From assembly GCA_038241255.1 (NCBI GenBank), contig JBBRFW010000002.1, forward strand, positions 59,297 through 123,296: 64,000 nt of DNA. The letters run 5' to 3'. Shown piece after piece: positions 8,685-18,045 of the stretch. Position 1 is the stretch's first letter. Every line of letters starts with the position of its first letter. The DNA is from Schlegelella_A sp038241255 (GTDB lineage Bacteria > Pseudomonadota > Gammaproteobacteria > Burkholderiales > Burkholderiaceae_C). Under the pieces are notes generated by a model. It was not told the origin of the DNA and ran no database searches. It worked only from the letters and a program-made list of their open reading frames with translations. The translations under genes were made by a program, and so were the position numbers.

Positions 8685-9472
8685 GGTTCGGCACGGGGCT
8701 CCGGAGCCTGCCCCTCCCGCTCGGAGGGAGGGGGGCGAAGCGGGGCGGGAGCGGTCCCGACAGGCGCAGCGGCGCGGGCGGCGCGCTGCGCCGCCCGCTC
8801 CGCTTCCGTCTCCGCGACCTTGTCGCGCACGTACAGCGGCAAAGCGAGCGCCGCGTCGACGGCGGCGCCGTCGGCCCACGCGTGCTGCGCGAGACAAAGC
8901 AGGGCCACCGCGCTCGGCGTCGCGTTCGGGAACAGGGACGCCTCGCCCGTCGCGAGTCGCGCTCCGAAAATGCCGATGGCATTTCCTGCGACCGCCGAGG
9001 GCGGCGCGTCGCGCCAGCGTGCGGCGAGCGAATCACAGTCGGCGAGGAAGGGCGCGACGCGCATCGCCCAGCGGCCGTCGTCGTGCTCGTATTCGGCGGC
9101 ATAGAGCTGGTCCATGCGCGCGTCGATGAGCGACCAGACGCGCAGCCGGGCGCGGCCATCGCGCGCCTCTTCGGCGACGGCGAGCAGGCTGTCGATCGGC
9201 AGCACCGGCTTGCCGGCGCCGAAGGCGAGCCCTTGCGCGACCGAGCAGGCTGTGCGCAGGCCCGTGAACGCGCCCGGGCCGCGCCCGAACGCGATGGCGT
9301 CGAGATCGGTCACGGCGACGCCGGCCTCGCCGAGCAGGCCGAGGATCGCCGGCAGCAGCGTGGCCGATGCGTGCGCGCCGCCGGCGCCTTCGTGCGCGAA
9401 GACGCGATCGTTGTGCCCGAGGGCGATCGTCATGCGTTCGGTCGCGGTGTCGAAAGCGATCAGCGTCGCCAC
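8681..9472 (-). CDS. tsaB: tRNA threonylcarbamoyladenosine biosynthesis protein TsaB
   Basis: A 263-residue ASKHA-fold protein that partners TsaD and TsaE in forming t6A37 in tRNA. The N-terminus IAFDTATERMTIAL and the block AIAFGRGPGAFTGLR are diagnostic. About 25 C-terminal residues (PPPSEREGQAPEPRAEP and neighbours) look extra, and their DNA contains a short GC palindrome at 8711-8733. The stop overlaps the rimI start. The second t6A enzyme, a TsaC/Sua5 protein, is encoded at 12156-13136. Confidence 0.93.
   Translation of the reverse strand: MATLIAFDTATERMTIALGHNDRVFAHEGAGGAHASATLLPAILGLLGEAGVAVTDLDAIAFGRGPGAFTGLRTACSVAQGLAFGAGKPVLPIDSLLAVAEEARDGRARLRVWSLIDARMDQLYAAEYEHDDGRWAMRVAPFLADCDSLAARWRDAPPSAVAGNAIGIFGARLATGEASLFPNATPSAVALLCLAQHAWADGAAVDAALALPLYVRDKVAETEAERAAQRAARAAAPVGTAPAPLRPPPSEREGQAPEPRAEP
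8711..8733. repeat. Short GC-rich palindrome inside the tsaB 3' end
   Basis: CCCCTCC and GGAGGGG are separated by about nine bases, followed by more G-rich sequence. It resembles dispersed REP-like palindromes of GC-rich proteobacteria. It lies in frame within tsaB and encodes part of the hydrophilic tail. Only one copy is seen in this window. Confidence 0.4.
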
Positions 9473-9558
9473 GGCGAGGAAGGCGACCGTGCATCGCCAG
9501 AAAGTCTCATCGCAACGAGTTTAGCGGCGTCCTTCGCCGTCGATGACGCGCAGCTCGC

Positions 9559-11100
9559 ATGCGATCATTCCGCATGCGATTGCGATCCATCGCTTCGACG
9601 GCGACGCGCTGCCGCCGGGCCCTGATCGGCGCGCTCGCGGCAGCGCTGCTTGCAGTCGCCGCCGTCGTCCCTGCCGCGCCGGCGCGTGCGGCGACGGCGA
9701 CCGCCCTCGTGTTGAGGCCTGCCGATGCGCGCGGCCTGCCGCGCAGCGTCGAGGCGGCGCTCGCGCGCGGCGGCGTTCCGCGCGAGGCGATGGTCGCGTG
9801 GGTGCAGGAGGTCGACGGCGCGCGGCCGCGCGCGGCCTGGCAGGCCGACAAGGCGGTCAACCCGGCGTCGCTGATGAAGCTCGTCACGACCTTCGCCAGC
9901 CTCGAGCTGCTCGGCCCTGCTTACACCTGGTCGACACCGGTCTGGCTGCAGGGCCCGATCGCCGACGGCGTGCTTACCGGCAACGTCGTCGTCAAGGGCA
10001 ACGGCGATCCCAAGCTCGTCCTCGAGCGGCTCTGGCTGCTGACGCGGCGCCTGCAGCAGGCCGGCGTGCGCGAAATCCGCGGCGACATCGTCCTCGATCG
10101 CAGCGCCTTCGTCCCCGGCGAGACCAACCCGGCCGACTTCGACGGCGAGCCGCTGCGACCTTACAACGCCGGCGCCGACGCGCTCCTGCTCAACTATCGC
10201 GCCGTCCTGCTCACGTTCACGCCCGACCCGGCGCGTGGAGTCGCGACGATCGCCGCCGACCCGCCGCTCGCCGGCGTTCGCATCGATGCCGCCGTGCCGC
10301 TCGTCCCCGGCCCGTGCGACGACTGGCGCGGCGCCCTCAAGGCCGAGTTCGCCGAGCCAACGCAGATGCATCTCGCCGGCGGCTTCCAGGCGGCGTGCGG
10401 CGAGAAGGTTTGGCCGGTCGCCTATGCCGATCCGAAGAGCTACAACCAGCGCGCGATCGCCGGTCTCTGGGCCGAGCAGGGCGGCAGGCTCACCGGCGTC
10501 GTTCGCGACGGCATCGCGCCGGCGGCGACGCCCAGCTTCGAGTTGCGATCGCCGACGCTTGCCGAAGTGATCCGCGACATCAACAAGAACAGCAACAACG
10601 TGATGGCGCAGCAGCTCTTCCTCACCCTGGGCGCGACGCAGCGCGGCGCCGGCACGCCCGATGCGTCGCGCGAGGTCGTGCGCCAATGGCTGCACTTGCG
10701 GGTCGGTGCCGCCGCCGGCGCCGCGGTGATCACCAACGGCTCGGGGCTAACGCGCGAGTCGCGCCTCACGGCGAGCCTGCTCGGGCATCTGTTGCAGGCG
10801 GCGTGGTCGAGCGCGGTCATGCCGGAGCTGATGAGCTCGCTGCCGGTTGCCGGCATCGACGGCACGCTGCGTCGCTCCAAGGGCGTGGCCGGCCGCGCGC
10901 ACCTGAAGACCGGGTCGCTGCGCGACGTCGTCGGCGTCGCCGGCTACGTGCTCGCGGATTCCGGACGGCGCTATGTCGTCGTCGGCATCGTCAACCACCC
11001 GAACGCGAACGCCGCGCGACCCGCGCTCGAGGCGCTCACCGAATGGGCCGCGAGCGACGCCCCGGCGCTCGCCCCGCTGGCGCCGGCGGATCCGCCGTAG
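9559..11100 (+). CDS. dacB: D-alanyl-D-alanine carboxypeptidase/endopeptidase (PBP4 family)
   Basis: A 513-residue class C penicillin-binding protein that trims and cleaves peptidoglycan cross-links in the periplasm. After a signal peptide ending near residue 44, the serine-enzyme motifs are in order: SLMK (S104, K107), SNN near 345 in KNSNNVMAQQLF, and KTGS near 450. The long insert between the first two motifs is typical of PBP4/DacB. A start at ATG 9574 is also possible. The gene is divergent from tsaB. Confidence 0.93.
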   Translation: MRSFRMRLRSIASTATRCRRALIGALAAALLAVAAVVPAAPARAATATALVLRPADARGLPRSVEAALARGGVPREAMVAWVQEVDGARPRAAWQADKAVNPASLMKLVTTFASLELLGPAYTWSTPVWLQGPIADGVLTGNVVVKGNGDPKLVLERLWLLTRRLQQAGVREIRGDIVLDRSAFVPGETNPADFDGEPLRPYNAGADALLLNYRAVLLTFTPDPARGVATIAADPPLAGVRIDAAVPLVPGPCDDWRGALKAEFAEPTQMHLAGGFQAACGEKVWPVAYADPKSYNQRAIAGLWAEQGGRLTGVVRDGIAPAATPSFELRSPTLAEVIRDINKNSNNVMAQQLFLTLGATQRGAGTPDASREVVRQWLHLRVGAAAGAAVITNGSGLTRESRLTASLLGHLLQAAWSSAVMPELMSSLPVAGIDGTLRRSKGVAGRAHLKTGSLRDVVGVAGYVLADSGRRYVVVGIVNHPNANAARPALEALTEWAASDAPALAPLAPADPP

Positions 11101-11135
11101 AGCGCCCGTTGACGCGAAAATATCCGGCTCGCCGC

Positions 11136-12128
11136 TCAGAACGGATTGTTCTGCGCGCGCGCGACGGCCAGCCCGCCGAGGAGGTTCTGCACCGCCGCGC
11201 TGAGGTGGCGGTCGTCAGCCCAGAGGTACCCGGCCGAGCCGTTCGGCACGAGCGTCAGCGCCGTGCAGTCGAGGATCGACGGCGGCGTCTGCGCCGATTT
11301 CGTCAGGTCGCAGACAGGGTCGGTGACGTTGACGATGCCGTCGAGGCCAGGGAACTTCACGATCGCCGAGACCAGCTCGTCGAGCAGGATCAGGCCGATC
11401 TTGCGGCCGTCGTTGACGATCGTCCCTCGCAGGCCGGCGTTGAAGCGCGCCGTCATCCGCGTGAGCAGCGCGGCGCGGTCGGTGTCGGCGTGGGAGTTGC
11501 GCTCGGCGGCACTGAACGGCGATCCGCCGAGGTCAACGATCGTCGCGAGCAGCACCTTGGCACCGGTGTCGGTGATGCGATTGACCTGGCGGCCGACCTC
11601 GGCGCCCTCGGCTTCGACGTTGGCGATGAGCTGCGCTTCGCTTTGGGCCGGGTACTGCAAGTATTCGGCGATGACGTCGTTCTGGCCAATCAGCACCGTG
11701 ACCAGATCGCCAGCGCCGAGCGGGCTCTCGGCCTGCTGGGCGTCGATCTGCGCGCCGAGGTCGGCGGCGCGGGCGCCCAAGGTGGCGCGGATGCGGTCGG
11801 TGGTCGCGACGATGTTCGTCGGCGCGGGATTGCACTGCGGAAACACCAGCCGGTAGAAGCTGGCGACGCTCTGGATCCAGAGCGGGTTGCCGACGCACGA
11901 TAGCGTCGAGTCGGTCGCCGAGACGGTCGCGTTGACGCTGTACTTGCTGCCGTTGGCGTCGTTGCGGGTGTCGACGATCAGGCTCGATTCGTCTCCGAAG
12001 GCCACGACGCGGCCGGCGCCGAAATGCGAGACCTGCTGGCCGCCCCCGCAGGCGGCCACGAGCAGGGTCGCCACCAGCGCCAGGCGGCGCACCGCGCGCC
12101 GACGCTTGTCTCTCGAATTCACTGTCAT
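11136..12128 (-). CDS. SGNH/GDSL-like hydrolase lipoprotein
   Basis: A 330-residue secreted protein. The signal peptide ends in the lipobox VAAC followed by GGG. The SGNH fold is suggested by block I VVAFGDESSL, where the usual GDSL is GDESS. A block V-like DDRHLSAA near the end holds the Asp and His, and VLIGQNDVIAEY is block III. The nucleophile serine is displaced by one position relative to GDSL, so activity should be tested rather than assumed. The gene lies 27 bases downstream of tsaC on the same strand and may be read through from the purE operon. Confidence 0.72.
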   Translation of the reverse strand: MTVNSRDKRRRAVRRLALVATLLVAACGGGQQVSHFGAGRVVAFGDESSLIVDTRNDANGSKYSVNATVSATDSTLSCVGNPLWIQSVASFYRLVFPQCNPAPTNIVATTDRIRATLGARAADLGAQIDAQQAESPLGAGDLVTVLIGQNDVIAEYLQYPAQSEAQLIANVEAEGAEVGRQVNRITDTGAKVLLATIVDLGGSPFSAAERNSHADTDRAALLTRMTARFNAGLRGTIVNDGRKIGLILLDELVSAIVKFPGLDGIVNVTDPVCDLTKSAQTPPSILDCTALTLVPNGSAGYLWADDRHLSAAVQNLLGGLAVARAQNNPF

Positions 12129-12155
12129 TCCAAGGGACTCCAGGATGGGGATGGG

Positions 12156-13136
12156 TCAGGCCGCCGCCGCGCGGCTGAGCCGATCGCGAACCCCATCCCA
12201 CTCGGGACCGGGCGGCGGCTCCTCGACCCAGATCAGATGCACGCCCTCGGCGTCGAGTTCGCGCAAGACCGAAAACAATTCGTGGGCCGCCTGCTCGGGC
12301 CGGGCGGGCATGCGCCGGTGCAGGGCGCCGGGGGCGACGCCCGAAGGGATCGACCGCGAATATACCGCCAGCTTCAGGGGGTCGCCGCCCAGGACCTGCA
12401 AGGCCATCTTCAGCATCGGCGTGGACATCAGGCGCACCTTGGCCGCCGGCGAATAGTGAGCGAGCAGAGTGCCGGGCGCGCGCGGCGATGCCGCGTCGGC
12501 GTCGTGCAGCGGCTCGCCGGCGGCCTCGGCGATGCGTTGTGGCGTCAGGATGCCGGGGCGCAGGAGCACGGGCCGCCCGGTCGAGCAGTCGACGATTGCC
12601 GACTCGATGCCGATCCGAGCTGAGCCGCCGTCGAGCACCGCCAGCGCTCCGCCGAACTCGGCGGCGACGTGCGCCGCGGTCGTCGGGCTGACGCGGCCGA
12701 AGCGGTTCGCGCTGGGCGCGGCGATGCCGGGCACGCCGGCCTCGTCAGCCTTCACGAGCAGCGCGTGCGCGACGGGATGCGCCGGGCAGCGCAGGCCGAT
12801 CGTCGCCTGGCCGGCCGCGGCCGCGGCGGCAACGTCGGGGCGGCGCATGACGATGACGGTAAGCGGCCCCGGCCAGAAGGCGTCGATCAGCCTCTCGGCG
12901 ACCGCCGGCATCGCCGCAGCGAAGGGATCAGCGCCGGCACGGTCGGCGACGTGGACGATGAGCGGATGCCCCGCCGGTCGGCCCTTGAGCGCGAAGATCC
13001 TGGCCACCGCCTCGTCGCGATCGGCGCGCGCGCCCAGGCCATACACCGTCTCGGTCGGAAAGGCGACCAGCTCGCCCGCGGCGATGAGACCGGCCGCATA
13101 CTCGACCGCTTCAGGATCGAGGCCATCCAGCCGCAT
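12156..13136 (-). CDS. tsaC: L-threonylcarbamoyladenylate synthase (Sua5 type)
   Basis: A 326-residue enzyme that makes threonylcarbamoyl-AMP from threonine, bicarbonate and ATP, the first step of t6A tRNA modification. The YrdC domain is clear (VAFPTETVYGLGARA, FALKGRPAGHPL, GLRCPAHPVAHALL, APSANRFGRVSPT). About 110 further residues, starting with APGTLLAHYSPAA, form the C-terminal Sua5 domain, so this is the long form. It starts two bases after the purK stop and is probably co-transcribed with purEK. Confidence 0.93.
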   Translation of the reverse strand: MRLDGLDPEAVEYAAGLIAAGELVAFPTETVYGLGARADRDEAVARIFALKGRPAGHPLIVHVADRAGADPFAAAMPAVAERLIDAFWPGPLTVIVMRRPDVAAAAAAGQATIGLRCPAHPVAHALLVKADEAGVPGIAAPSANRFGRVSPTTAAHVAAEFGGALAVLDGGSARIGIESAIVDCSTGRPVLLRPGILTPQRIAEAAGEPLHDADAASPRAPGTLLAHYSPAAKVRLMSTPMLKMALQVLGGDPLKLAVYSRSIPSGVAPGALHRRMPARPEQAAHELFSVLRELDAEGVHLIWVEEPPPGPEWDGVRDRLSRAAAA

Positions 13137-13138
13137 CG

Positions 13139-14365
13139 CTAGTCCGGCTGCCGCGCGCCCGCGACCCGGCCGGCGGCGTCGGCGAGGCCGAGCAGACGCG
13201 CTGCCTCACCGGCGCGCGCCTCGGCCTCGGAGGCGCCCGCGGCGGTGATCGTGAGGTGGCCCATCTTGCGCCCGGGCCGCGCCTCGTCCTTGCCGTAGAG
13301 GTGCAAATGCGCGCCCGGGATGGCGAGGACCTCGCGCCAGTCCGGCGCGCGGCCGCCGCGCCAGAGGTCGCCAAGGAGGTTGAGCATCACGGACGCCGAA
13401 TGCAGCCGCGGCGCGACCAGCGGCGCGCCGGTCATCGCGCGCACCTGCAGCTCGAACTGCGAGATGTCGCAAGCATCGATGCTGTAGTGGCCCGAGTTGT
13501 GCGGACGCGGTGCCATCTCGTTGGCGACGAGCGCGCCGTCGGCGACGATGAAGAACTCGACGCAGAGGACGCCCGCGTAGTCGAGCGCGGCCGCGAGCCT
13601 AGCCGCGAGGGCGATCGCTTCGTCCTGCGTGGCGGCCGGCACGACGGCGCGCGCCGGCACGCGCGTCGCTGCGAGGACGCCGGCGGCGTGCACGTTGTCC
13701 TGCACCGGCAGGTGGACGACGTCGCCTTGCCGGTTGCGCGCAACGAGGACGCTGATCTCGGCGGCGAGCGGCAGGCGCTTCTCGAGCACGCAGGCGACGC
13801 CGCCCAGCGCGGCAAACGCCGCCGCCAGCTCGGCGCGATCCGCGACCGCCCGCTGCCCCTTGCCGTCGTAGCCCAGGCGCGCCGTCTTGAGGATGCCGGG
13901 CAGCAGCGTGTCGGCGACGCGATCGACGTCGCACGCCAGCGAGACCGCGGCGTGGGGCGCGCACGCCACGCCGCTGCGCACGAACGCCGCCTTTTCGGCG
14001 AGACGGTCCTGGCACACCGACACCGCCGCCGCCGAAGGCGCGACCGGCCGGCGCAGCGCCAACGTCGCCAGCGCCGCCGCCGGCACGTTCTCGAACTCGG
14101 TCGTGATCGCCGCGCAGCGATCGCCGAGCCGCTCGAGCGCGAGCGGGTCGGTGTAGCTGGCTCGAATGTGCTCGTGGGCGACGATCCCGGCCGGGCTGAG
14201 CGGATCCGGGTCGAGCACCGCCGTCCGATAGCCCATCGACTGCGCGGCGTGGACGAACATGCGGCCGAGCTGGCCGCCGCCGAGCACGCCGAGGGTCGCG
14301 CCCGGTGCGATGTACGACGCGGCGTCGGCGCGCCCGGCCGGCGACTGGCCCGCACCGGCCGTCAC
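13139..14365 (-). CDS. purK: N5-carboxyaminoimidazole ribonucleotide synthase PurK
   Basis: A 408-residue ATP-grasp enzyme that converts AIR, ATP and bicarbonate to N5-CAIR in purine synthesis. LGVLGGGQLGRMFVHAAQSM is the N-terminal signature, followed by TTEFENVP, LKTARLGYDGKGQ and EFFIVADGALVANEMAPRPHNSGH. The start is GTG 14365, which overlaps the purE stop as GTGA, so translation is coupled to purE, whose product uses N5-CAIR. Confidence 0.95.
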   Translation of the reverse strand: MTAGAGQSPAGRADAASYIAPGATLGVLGGGQLGRMFVHAAQSMGYRTAVLDPDPLSPAGIVAHEHIRASYTDPLALERLGDRCAAITTEFENVPAAALATLALRRPVAPSAAAVSVCQDRLAEKAAFVRSGVACAPHAAVSLACDVDRVADTLLPGILKTARLGYDGKGQRAVADRAELAAAFAALGGVACVLEKRLPLAAEISVLVARNRQGDVVHLPVQDNVHAAGVLAATRVPARAVVPAATQDEAIALAARLAAALDYAGVLCVEFFIVADGALVANEMAPRPHNSGHYSIDACDISQFELQVRAMTGAPLVAPRLHSASVMLNLLGDLWRGGRAPDWREVLAIPGAHLHLYGKDEARPGRKMGHLTITAAGASEAEARAGEAARLLGLADAAGRVAGARQPD

Positions 14366-14859
14366 TTCAGCTCGGCGCTCATCGCCCGCGCCGCGTCGGT
14401 CTGGCGGGCCCGGTAGGCGTCGAGGCGGCTGCGCAGTTCGGCGTCGCTGCCGGCGAGCATTGCGACGGCGAAGAGTGCCGCATTGACGGCGCCTGCCCCG
14501 CCGATCGCAAAGGTCGCGACCGGGATCCCCTTGGGCATCTGGACGATCGAGTAGAGCGAGTCGAGGCCTTGGAGGTGCTTGCTAGCGACCGGAACCCCTA
14601 GCACCGGCACGGTCGTCTTGGCGGCCAGCATGCCCGGCAGGTGGGCCGCGCCGCCAGCCCCGGCGATGATCGCCCTCAGGCCACGCTCAACCGCGCCTTC
14701 CGCGTAGGCGAACAACTCGTCGGGCATGCGGTGCGCCGAGACGACACGCGCTTCATGGGCGATACCGAACTCGGCGAGAATCGCGGTGGCGGCGCGGAGC
14801 GTTTCCCAGTCGCTGCTGGAGCCCATGACCACGCCGACCACGGCCTTGACACTGCTCAC
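14362..14859 (-). CDS. purE: N5-CAIR mutase PurE
   Basis: A 165-residue mutase that converts N5-CAIR to CAIR. VVMGSSSDWETL, the active-site VVSAHRMPDELF and IIAGAGGAAHLPGM are typical. I chose GTG 14859 because PurE normally begins a few residues before VGVVMGSSSD and GGAAG-like sequence lies upstream. An upstream ATG at 14916 would add 19 atypical basic residues. It is the first gene of purE-purK-tsaC and is divergent from the thioredoxin gene. Confidence 0.93.
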   Translation of the reverse strand: MSSVKAVVGVVMGSSSDWETLRAATAILAEFGIAHEARVVSAHRMPDELFAYAEGAVERGLRAIIAGAGGAAHLPGMLAAKTTVPVLGVPVASKHLQGLDSLYSIVQMPKGIPVATFAIGGAGAVNAALFAVAMLAGSDAELRSRLDAYRARQTDAARAMSAELK

Positions 14860-14945
14860 GGCCGTTGCTTCCGGGGTTCGTGAATGAGGCTTGAATTGTA
14901 GGCGGCGGGGCTTCACCTCTGCCTTCCCTTCTGCGGCGCGACACC

Positions 14946-15896
14946 ATGCAAGACATCACCCACAAGAATCTCGAAGCCGATCTCGTCAACGCGTCGCTCG
15001 CGCAGCCTGTGCTGCTCGATATCTGGGCGCCGTGGTGCGGCCCGTGCAAGACGCTCGGCCCGACGCTTGAGAAGCTCGAGACCGCCTACGCGGGCCGCTT
15101 CAAGCTCGTCAAGCTCAACGCCGACGACGAGCCCGAGATCGCCCAGCAGCTCTCGCAGATGTTCGGCGTGCGCAGCATCCCGTTCTGCGTGCTGTTCAAG
15201 GGCGGCCAGCCAGTCGACGGCTTTGTCGGTGCGCTGCCCGAGGCCGAGGTTCGCAAGTTCCTCGACAAGCACGTGCCGAGCGAAGAGGAACAGGCCGCCG
15301 ACGAAGACGTCCAGGCCGCCGAGGAGCTGATCGCCGAAGGCGACACAGAGACCGCGATCGACCGCCTGCAGGCCGCGCTGGCCACCAACCCGGCCAACGA
15401 CACCGCGCGCTACGACTACTTGCGCGCGCTGCTCGGCGCCGGCCGGATCGGCGAGGCGCGCGCAGCCTTCGATCCGGTCGCGAACAACCCGGTGCTCGAC
15501 GCACGCCTGGTCGCCGTCGGCCACTGGATCACAGCGCTAGAAGCGGCGCCCAAGTCCCGCCCCCGCGACACTCTCGACGCCCTGCTCGCGGCGAACAAGC
15601 GCGATTTCGATGCCCGTTTCGAGCTCGCCCAGCGCCACTTCGCCGGCGGCGAGCTGACGCAGGCGATGGACGAGCTGCTCGAGATCATCATGCGCGACAA
15701 GAACTGGAAAGACGAGCTCGCGCGCAAGACCTACGTCGCGATCCTGCAGCTCATGACCAAGGCGCCGAGCGCTGCCGCGAAGGCCGCCGAGGCGCCGACG
15801 AAGGGCGCCCTCGAGATTGCCGGCAAGGCTCTGGCTGCGCCGGCGGATCCGGTCGTCGATGCCTATCGGCGCAAACTGAGCATGGCGCTGTTCTAG
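14946..15896 (+). CDS. Thioredoxin with C-terminal TPR region (CnoX/YbbN-like)
   Basis: A 316-residue protein. Residues 1-110 are a thioredoxin domain with an intact WCGPC site (C31, C34) and the cis-proline loop VRSIPFCVLF. Residues 120-310 are helical repeats like those of CnoX/YbbN, a co-chaperone that holds client proteins and passes them to GroEL or DnaK under oxidative stress. The E. coli protein has lost the first active-site cysteine, whereas this one keeps both, so it should also be redox active. It is a single plus-strand gene splitting purC-fba from purEK. Confidence 0.88.
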   Translation: MQDITHKNLEADLVNASLAQPVLLDIWAPWCGPCKTLGPTLEKLETAYAGRFKLVKLNADDEPEIAQQLSQMFGVRSIPFCVLFKGGQPVDGFVGALPEAEVRKFLDKHVPSEEEQAADEDVQAAEELIAEGDTETAIDRLQAALATNPANDTARYDYLRALLGAGRIGEARAAFDPVANNPVLDARLVAVGHWITALEAAPKSRPRDTLDALLAANKRDFDARFELAQRHFAGGELTQAMDELLEIIMRDKNWKDELARKTYVAILQLMTKAPSAAAKAAEAPTKGALEIAGKALAAPADPVVDAYRRKLSMALF

Positions 15897-15930
15897 CGCG
15901 GGTCGGGCGCACCGGCCGCGCTCGCGGCCC

Positions 15931-16848
15931 TCAGTCGCCGATGAGGATCTCGGCGATCCTGGCGTAGCTCGCCGACGTCTGCCGCACGACCTCGGACGGC
16001 AACGGCGGCGGCGGAGCGCGCTTCGGCCAGGCGGCGCCATCGACGCGCACGCTCTCGAGCCAGTCGCGGACGAACTGCTTGTCGAAGCTCGGCGGGTTCT
16101 CGCCCTCGACGACGGCGTCTTTCGGCCAGAAGCGCGACGAGTCGGGCGTGAGCAGCTCGTCCATCAGCGTCAGCGTGCCGGCGTCATCGAGGCCGAACTC
16201 GAACTTGGTGTCGGCGATGACGATGCCGCGCGTGAGCGCGTACTCGGCCGCCTCGCGATAGAGGCGGATCGCGGTGTCGCGCACCTTGACCGCGACGTCG
16301 TGGCCGACGATGTCGGCGGCGCGCTCGAAGTCTATGTTCTCGTCGTGCTCGCCCATCGCGGCCTTGGTCGCCGGCGTGAAGATCGGCGCCGGCAGCCTGG
16401 AGGCGTTGCTCAGGCCCGGCGGCAGCATCACGCCGCAGACGGCGCCGCTCGCCTGGTACTCCTTCCAGCCGCTGCCGGCGAGATAGCCGCGCACCACCGC
16501 CTCGATCGGCAGCGGGCGCAGCCGCCTGACGAGCATCGAGCGGCCACGCACCTGCTCCCGCTCGTCGGCCGCGACGACCGAAAGCGGGTCGTCGCCGGTG
16601 AGGTGGTTCGGCACGATTTCGCCGAGGCGCGCAAACCAGAACAGCGCCATGCGCGTCAGCACGCGGCCCTTGCCGGGGATCGCCTCGGCCATGATCACGT
16701 CGAAGGCGCTGAGGCGGTCGCTCGCGACCATCAGCATCCGGTCGCTGCCGACGGCGTAGTTCTCGCGCACCTTGCCGCGCGCGATCAGCGGCAGGGAATG
16801 GAGCCGGCTTTCGTGGAGCGGCGCGTCGTCGCCGCCGGCGGCGCTCAC
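15931..16848 (-). CDS. purC: SAICAR synthase PurC
   Basis: A 305-residue phosphoribosylaminoimidazole-succinocarboxamide synthase, which adds aspartate to CAIR. ARGKVRENYAVGSDRMLMV and ASDRLSAFDVIMAEAIPGKG form the ATP site, and RRLRPLPIEAVVRGYLAGSG and DTKFEFGLD follow. The length fits the monomeric type of this lineage. The start is GTG 16848, overlapping the fba stop as GTGA, so it is coupled to fba. Confidence 0.95.
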   Translation of the reverse strand: MSAAGGDDAPLHESRLHSLPLIARGKVRENYAVGSDRMLMVASDRLSAFDVIMAEAIPGKGRVLTRMALFWFARLGEIVPNHLTGDDPLSVVAADEREQVRGRSMLVRRLRPLPIEAVVRGYLAGSGWKEYQASGAVCGVMLPPGLSNASRLPAPIFTPATKAAMGEHDENIDFERAADIVGHDVAVKVRDTAIRLYREAAEYALTRGIVIADTKFEFGLDDAGTLTLMDELLTPDSSRFWPKDAVVEGENPPSFDKQFVRDWLESVRVDGAAWPKRAPPPPLPSEVVRQTSASYARIAEILIGD

Positions 16849-17909
16849 GCCACCGTCTGCGCGAGTTCGCCCTGCGCATAGCGCCTGGCGACGGTCGTCA
16901 GAGGCTGGGCAACGATCTTGGCGGCTTGGCCCTCGCAGCCAAACTGCACGTAGCGCTCGCGGCAGATCTTCTTCGCCGCCTCGCGCGCCGGCTTGAGATA
17001 GTCGCGCGGATCGAACTTGTCGGGGTGTGTCGCCAGGTATTTGCGGACCGCGCCCGTCATCGCCAGCCGGATGTCGGTGTCGATGTTGATCTTGCGCACG
17101 CCGTGCTTGATCGCCTCCTGGATCTCCTCGACCGGCACGCCGTAGGTTTCCTTGAGGCTGCCGCCGTACTGGCGGATCTCGGCGAGCAGGTCCTGCGGCA
17201 CGCTCGACGAGCCGTGCATCACGAGGTGCGTGTTCGGGATCCGGCGGTGGATCTCCTTAATGCGGTCGATGGCGAGGATGTCGCCGGTGGGTTTGCGGGT
17301 GAACTTGTAGGCGCCGTGGCTGGTGCCGATCGCGATCGCGAGCGCGTCGAGCTGGGTGCGCGCGACGAAATCGGCGGCCTGCTCCGGATCGGTAAGGAGC
17401 TGCTCGCGCGTCATGGTCGAGTCAGTGCCGTGGCCGTCTTCCTTGTCGCCGCGCATCGTCTCGAGCGAGCCGAGGCAGCCGAGCTCGCCCTCGACCGTGA
17501 CGCCCTTCGCGTGCGCCATATCGACGACCTTCCGGGTCACTTCGACGTTGTAGTCGTAGCTCGCGATCGACTTGCCATCGGCCTCGAGCGAGCCGTCCAT
17601 CATCACCGAGGAAAAGCCGAGATCGATCGCGCTCTTGCAGACGTCGGGGCTCTGGCCGTGGTCCTGGTGCATGACCAGCGGCACCTTCGGCCAGCTCTCG
17701 AGCGCGGCCTCGATCAGGTGCTTGATGAAGGGCTCGCCGGCGTACTTGCGGGCGCCAGCGCTGGCTTGCAGGATGACCGGGGCGCCGACCTCGTCGGCGG
17801 CGGTCATCACCGCCTGCACCTGCTCCAGGTTGTTGACGTTGAAGGCCGGGATGCCGTAGCCGTTGGCGGCGGCATGGTCGAGCAGCTGGCGCATGGAAAC
17901 GAGGGGCAT
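16845..17909 (-). CDS. fba: Class II fructose-bisphosphate aldolase
   Basis: A 354-residue zinc aldolase of the Calvin-cycle/FbaA subtype that interconverts fructose-1,6-bisphosphate with two triose phosphates. VPLVMHQDHGQSPD carries the zinc histidine and catalytic Asp, GELGCLG and TSHGAYKF are typical, and VMHGSSSVP and INIDTDIRLAMTGAVRKYL bind phosphate. ATG 17909 is preceded by AGAGGA. The fba-purC-purE-purK order is conserved in Burkholderiales. Confidence 0.95.
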   Translation of the reverse strand: MPLVSMRQLLDHAAANGYGIPAFNVNNLEQVQAVMTAADEVGAPVILQASAGARKYAGEPFIKHLIEAALESWPKVPLVMHQDHGQSPDVCKSAIDLGFSSVMMDGSLEADGKSIASYDYNVEVTRKVVDMAHAKGVTVEGELGCLGSLETMRGDKEDGHGTDSTMTREQLLTDPEQAADFVARTQLDALAIAIGTSHGAYKFTRKPTGDILAIDRIKEIHRRIPNTHLVMHGSSSVPQDLLAEIRQYGGSLKETYGVPVEEIQEAIKHGVRKINIDTDIRLAMTGAVRKYLATHPDKFDPRDYLKPAREAAKKICRERYVQFGCEGQAAKIVAQPLTTVARRYAQGELAQTVA

Positions 17910-18045
17910 GGCGAAATCCTCTGCGAGATCGGTGAAGGCCTGGGAACGCCGCCCGCGCAGTGACGGCTCGGCTTGCGGCCCAAAGGGGCCACTTTAGCAA
18001 CCCCGCGAGTACCTGCGAGGCGGTCTGGCCGCCTGCTGCCGCGCC

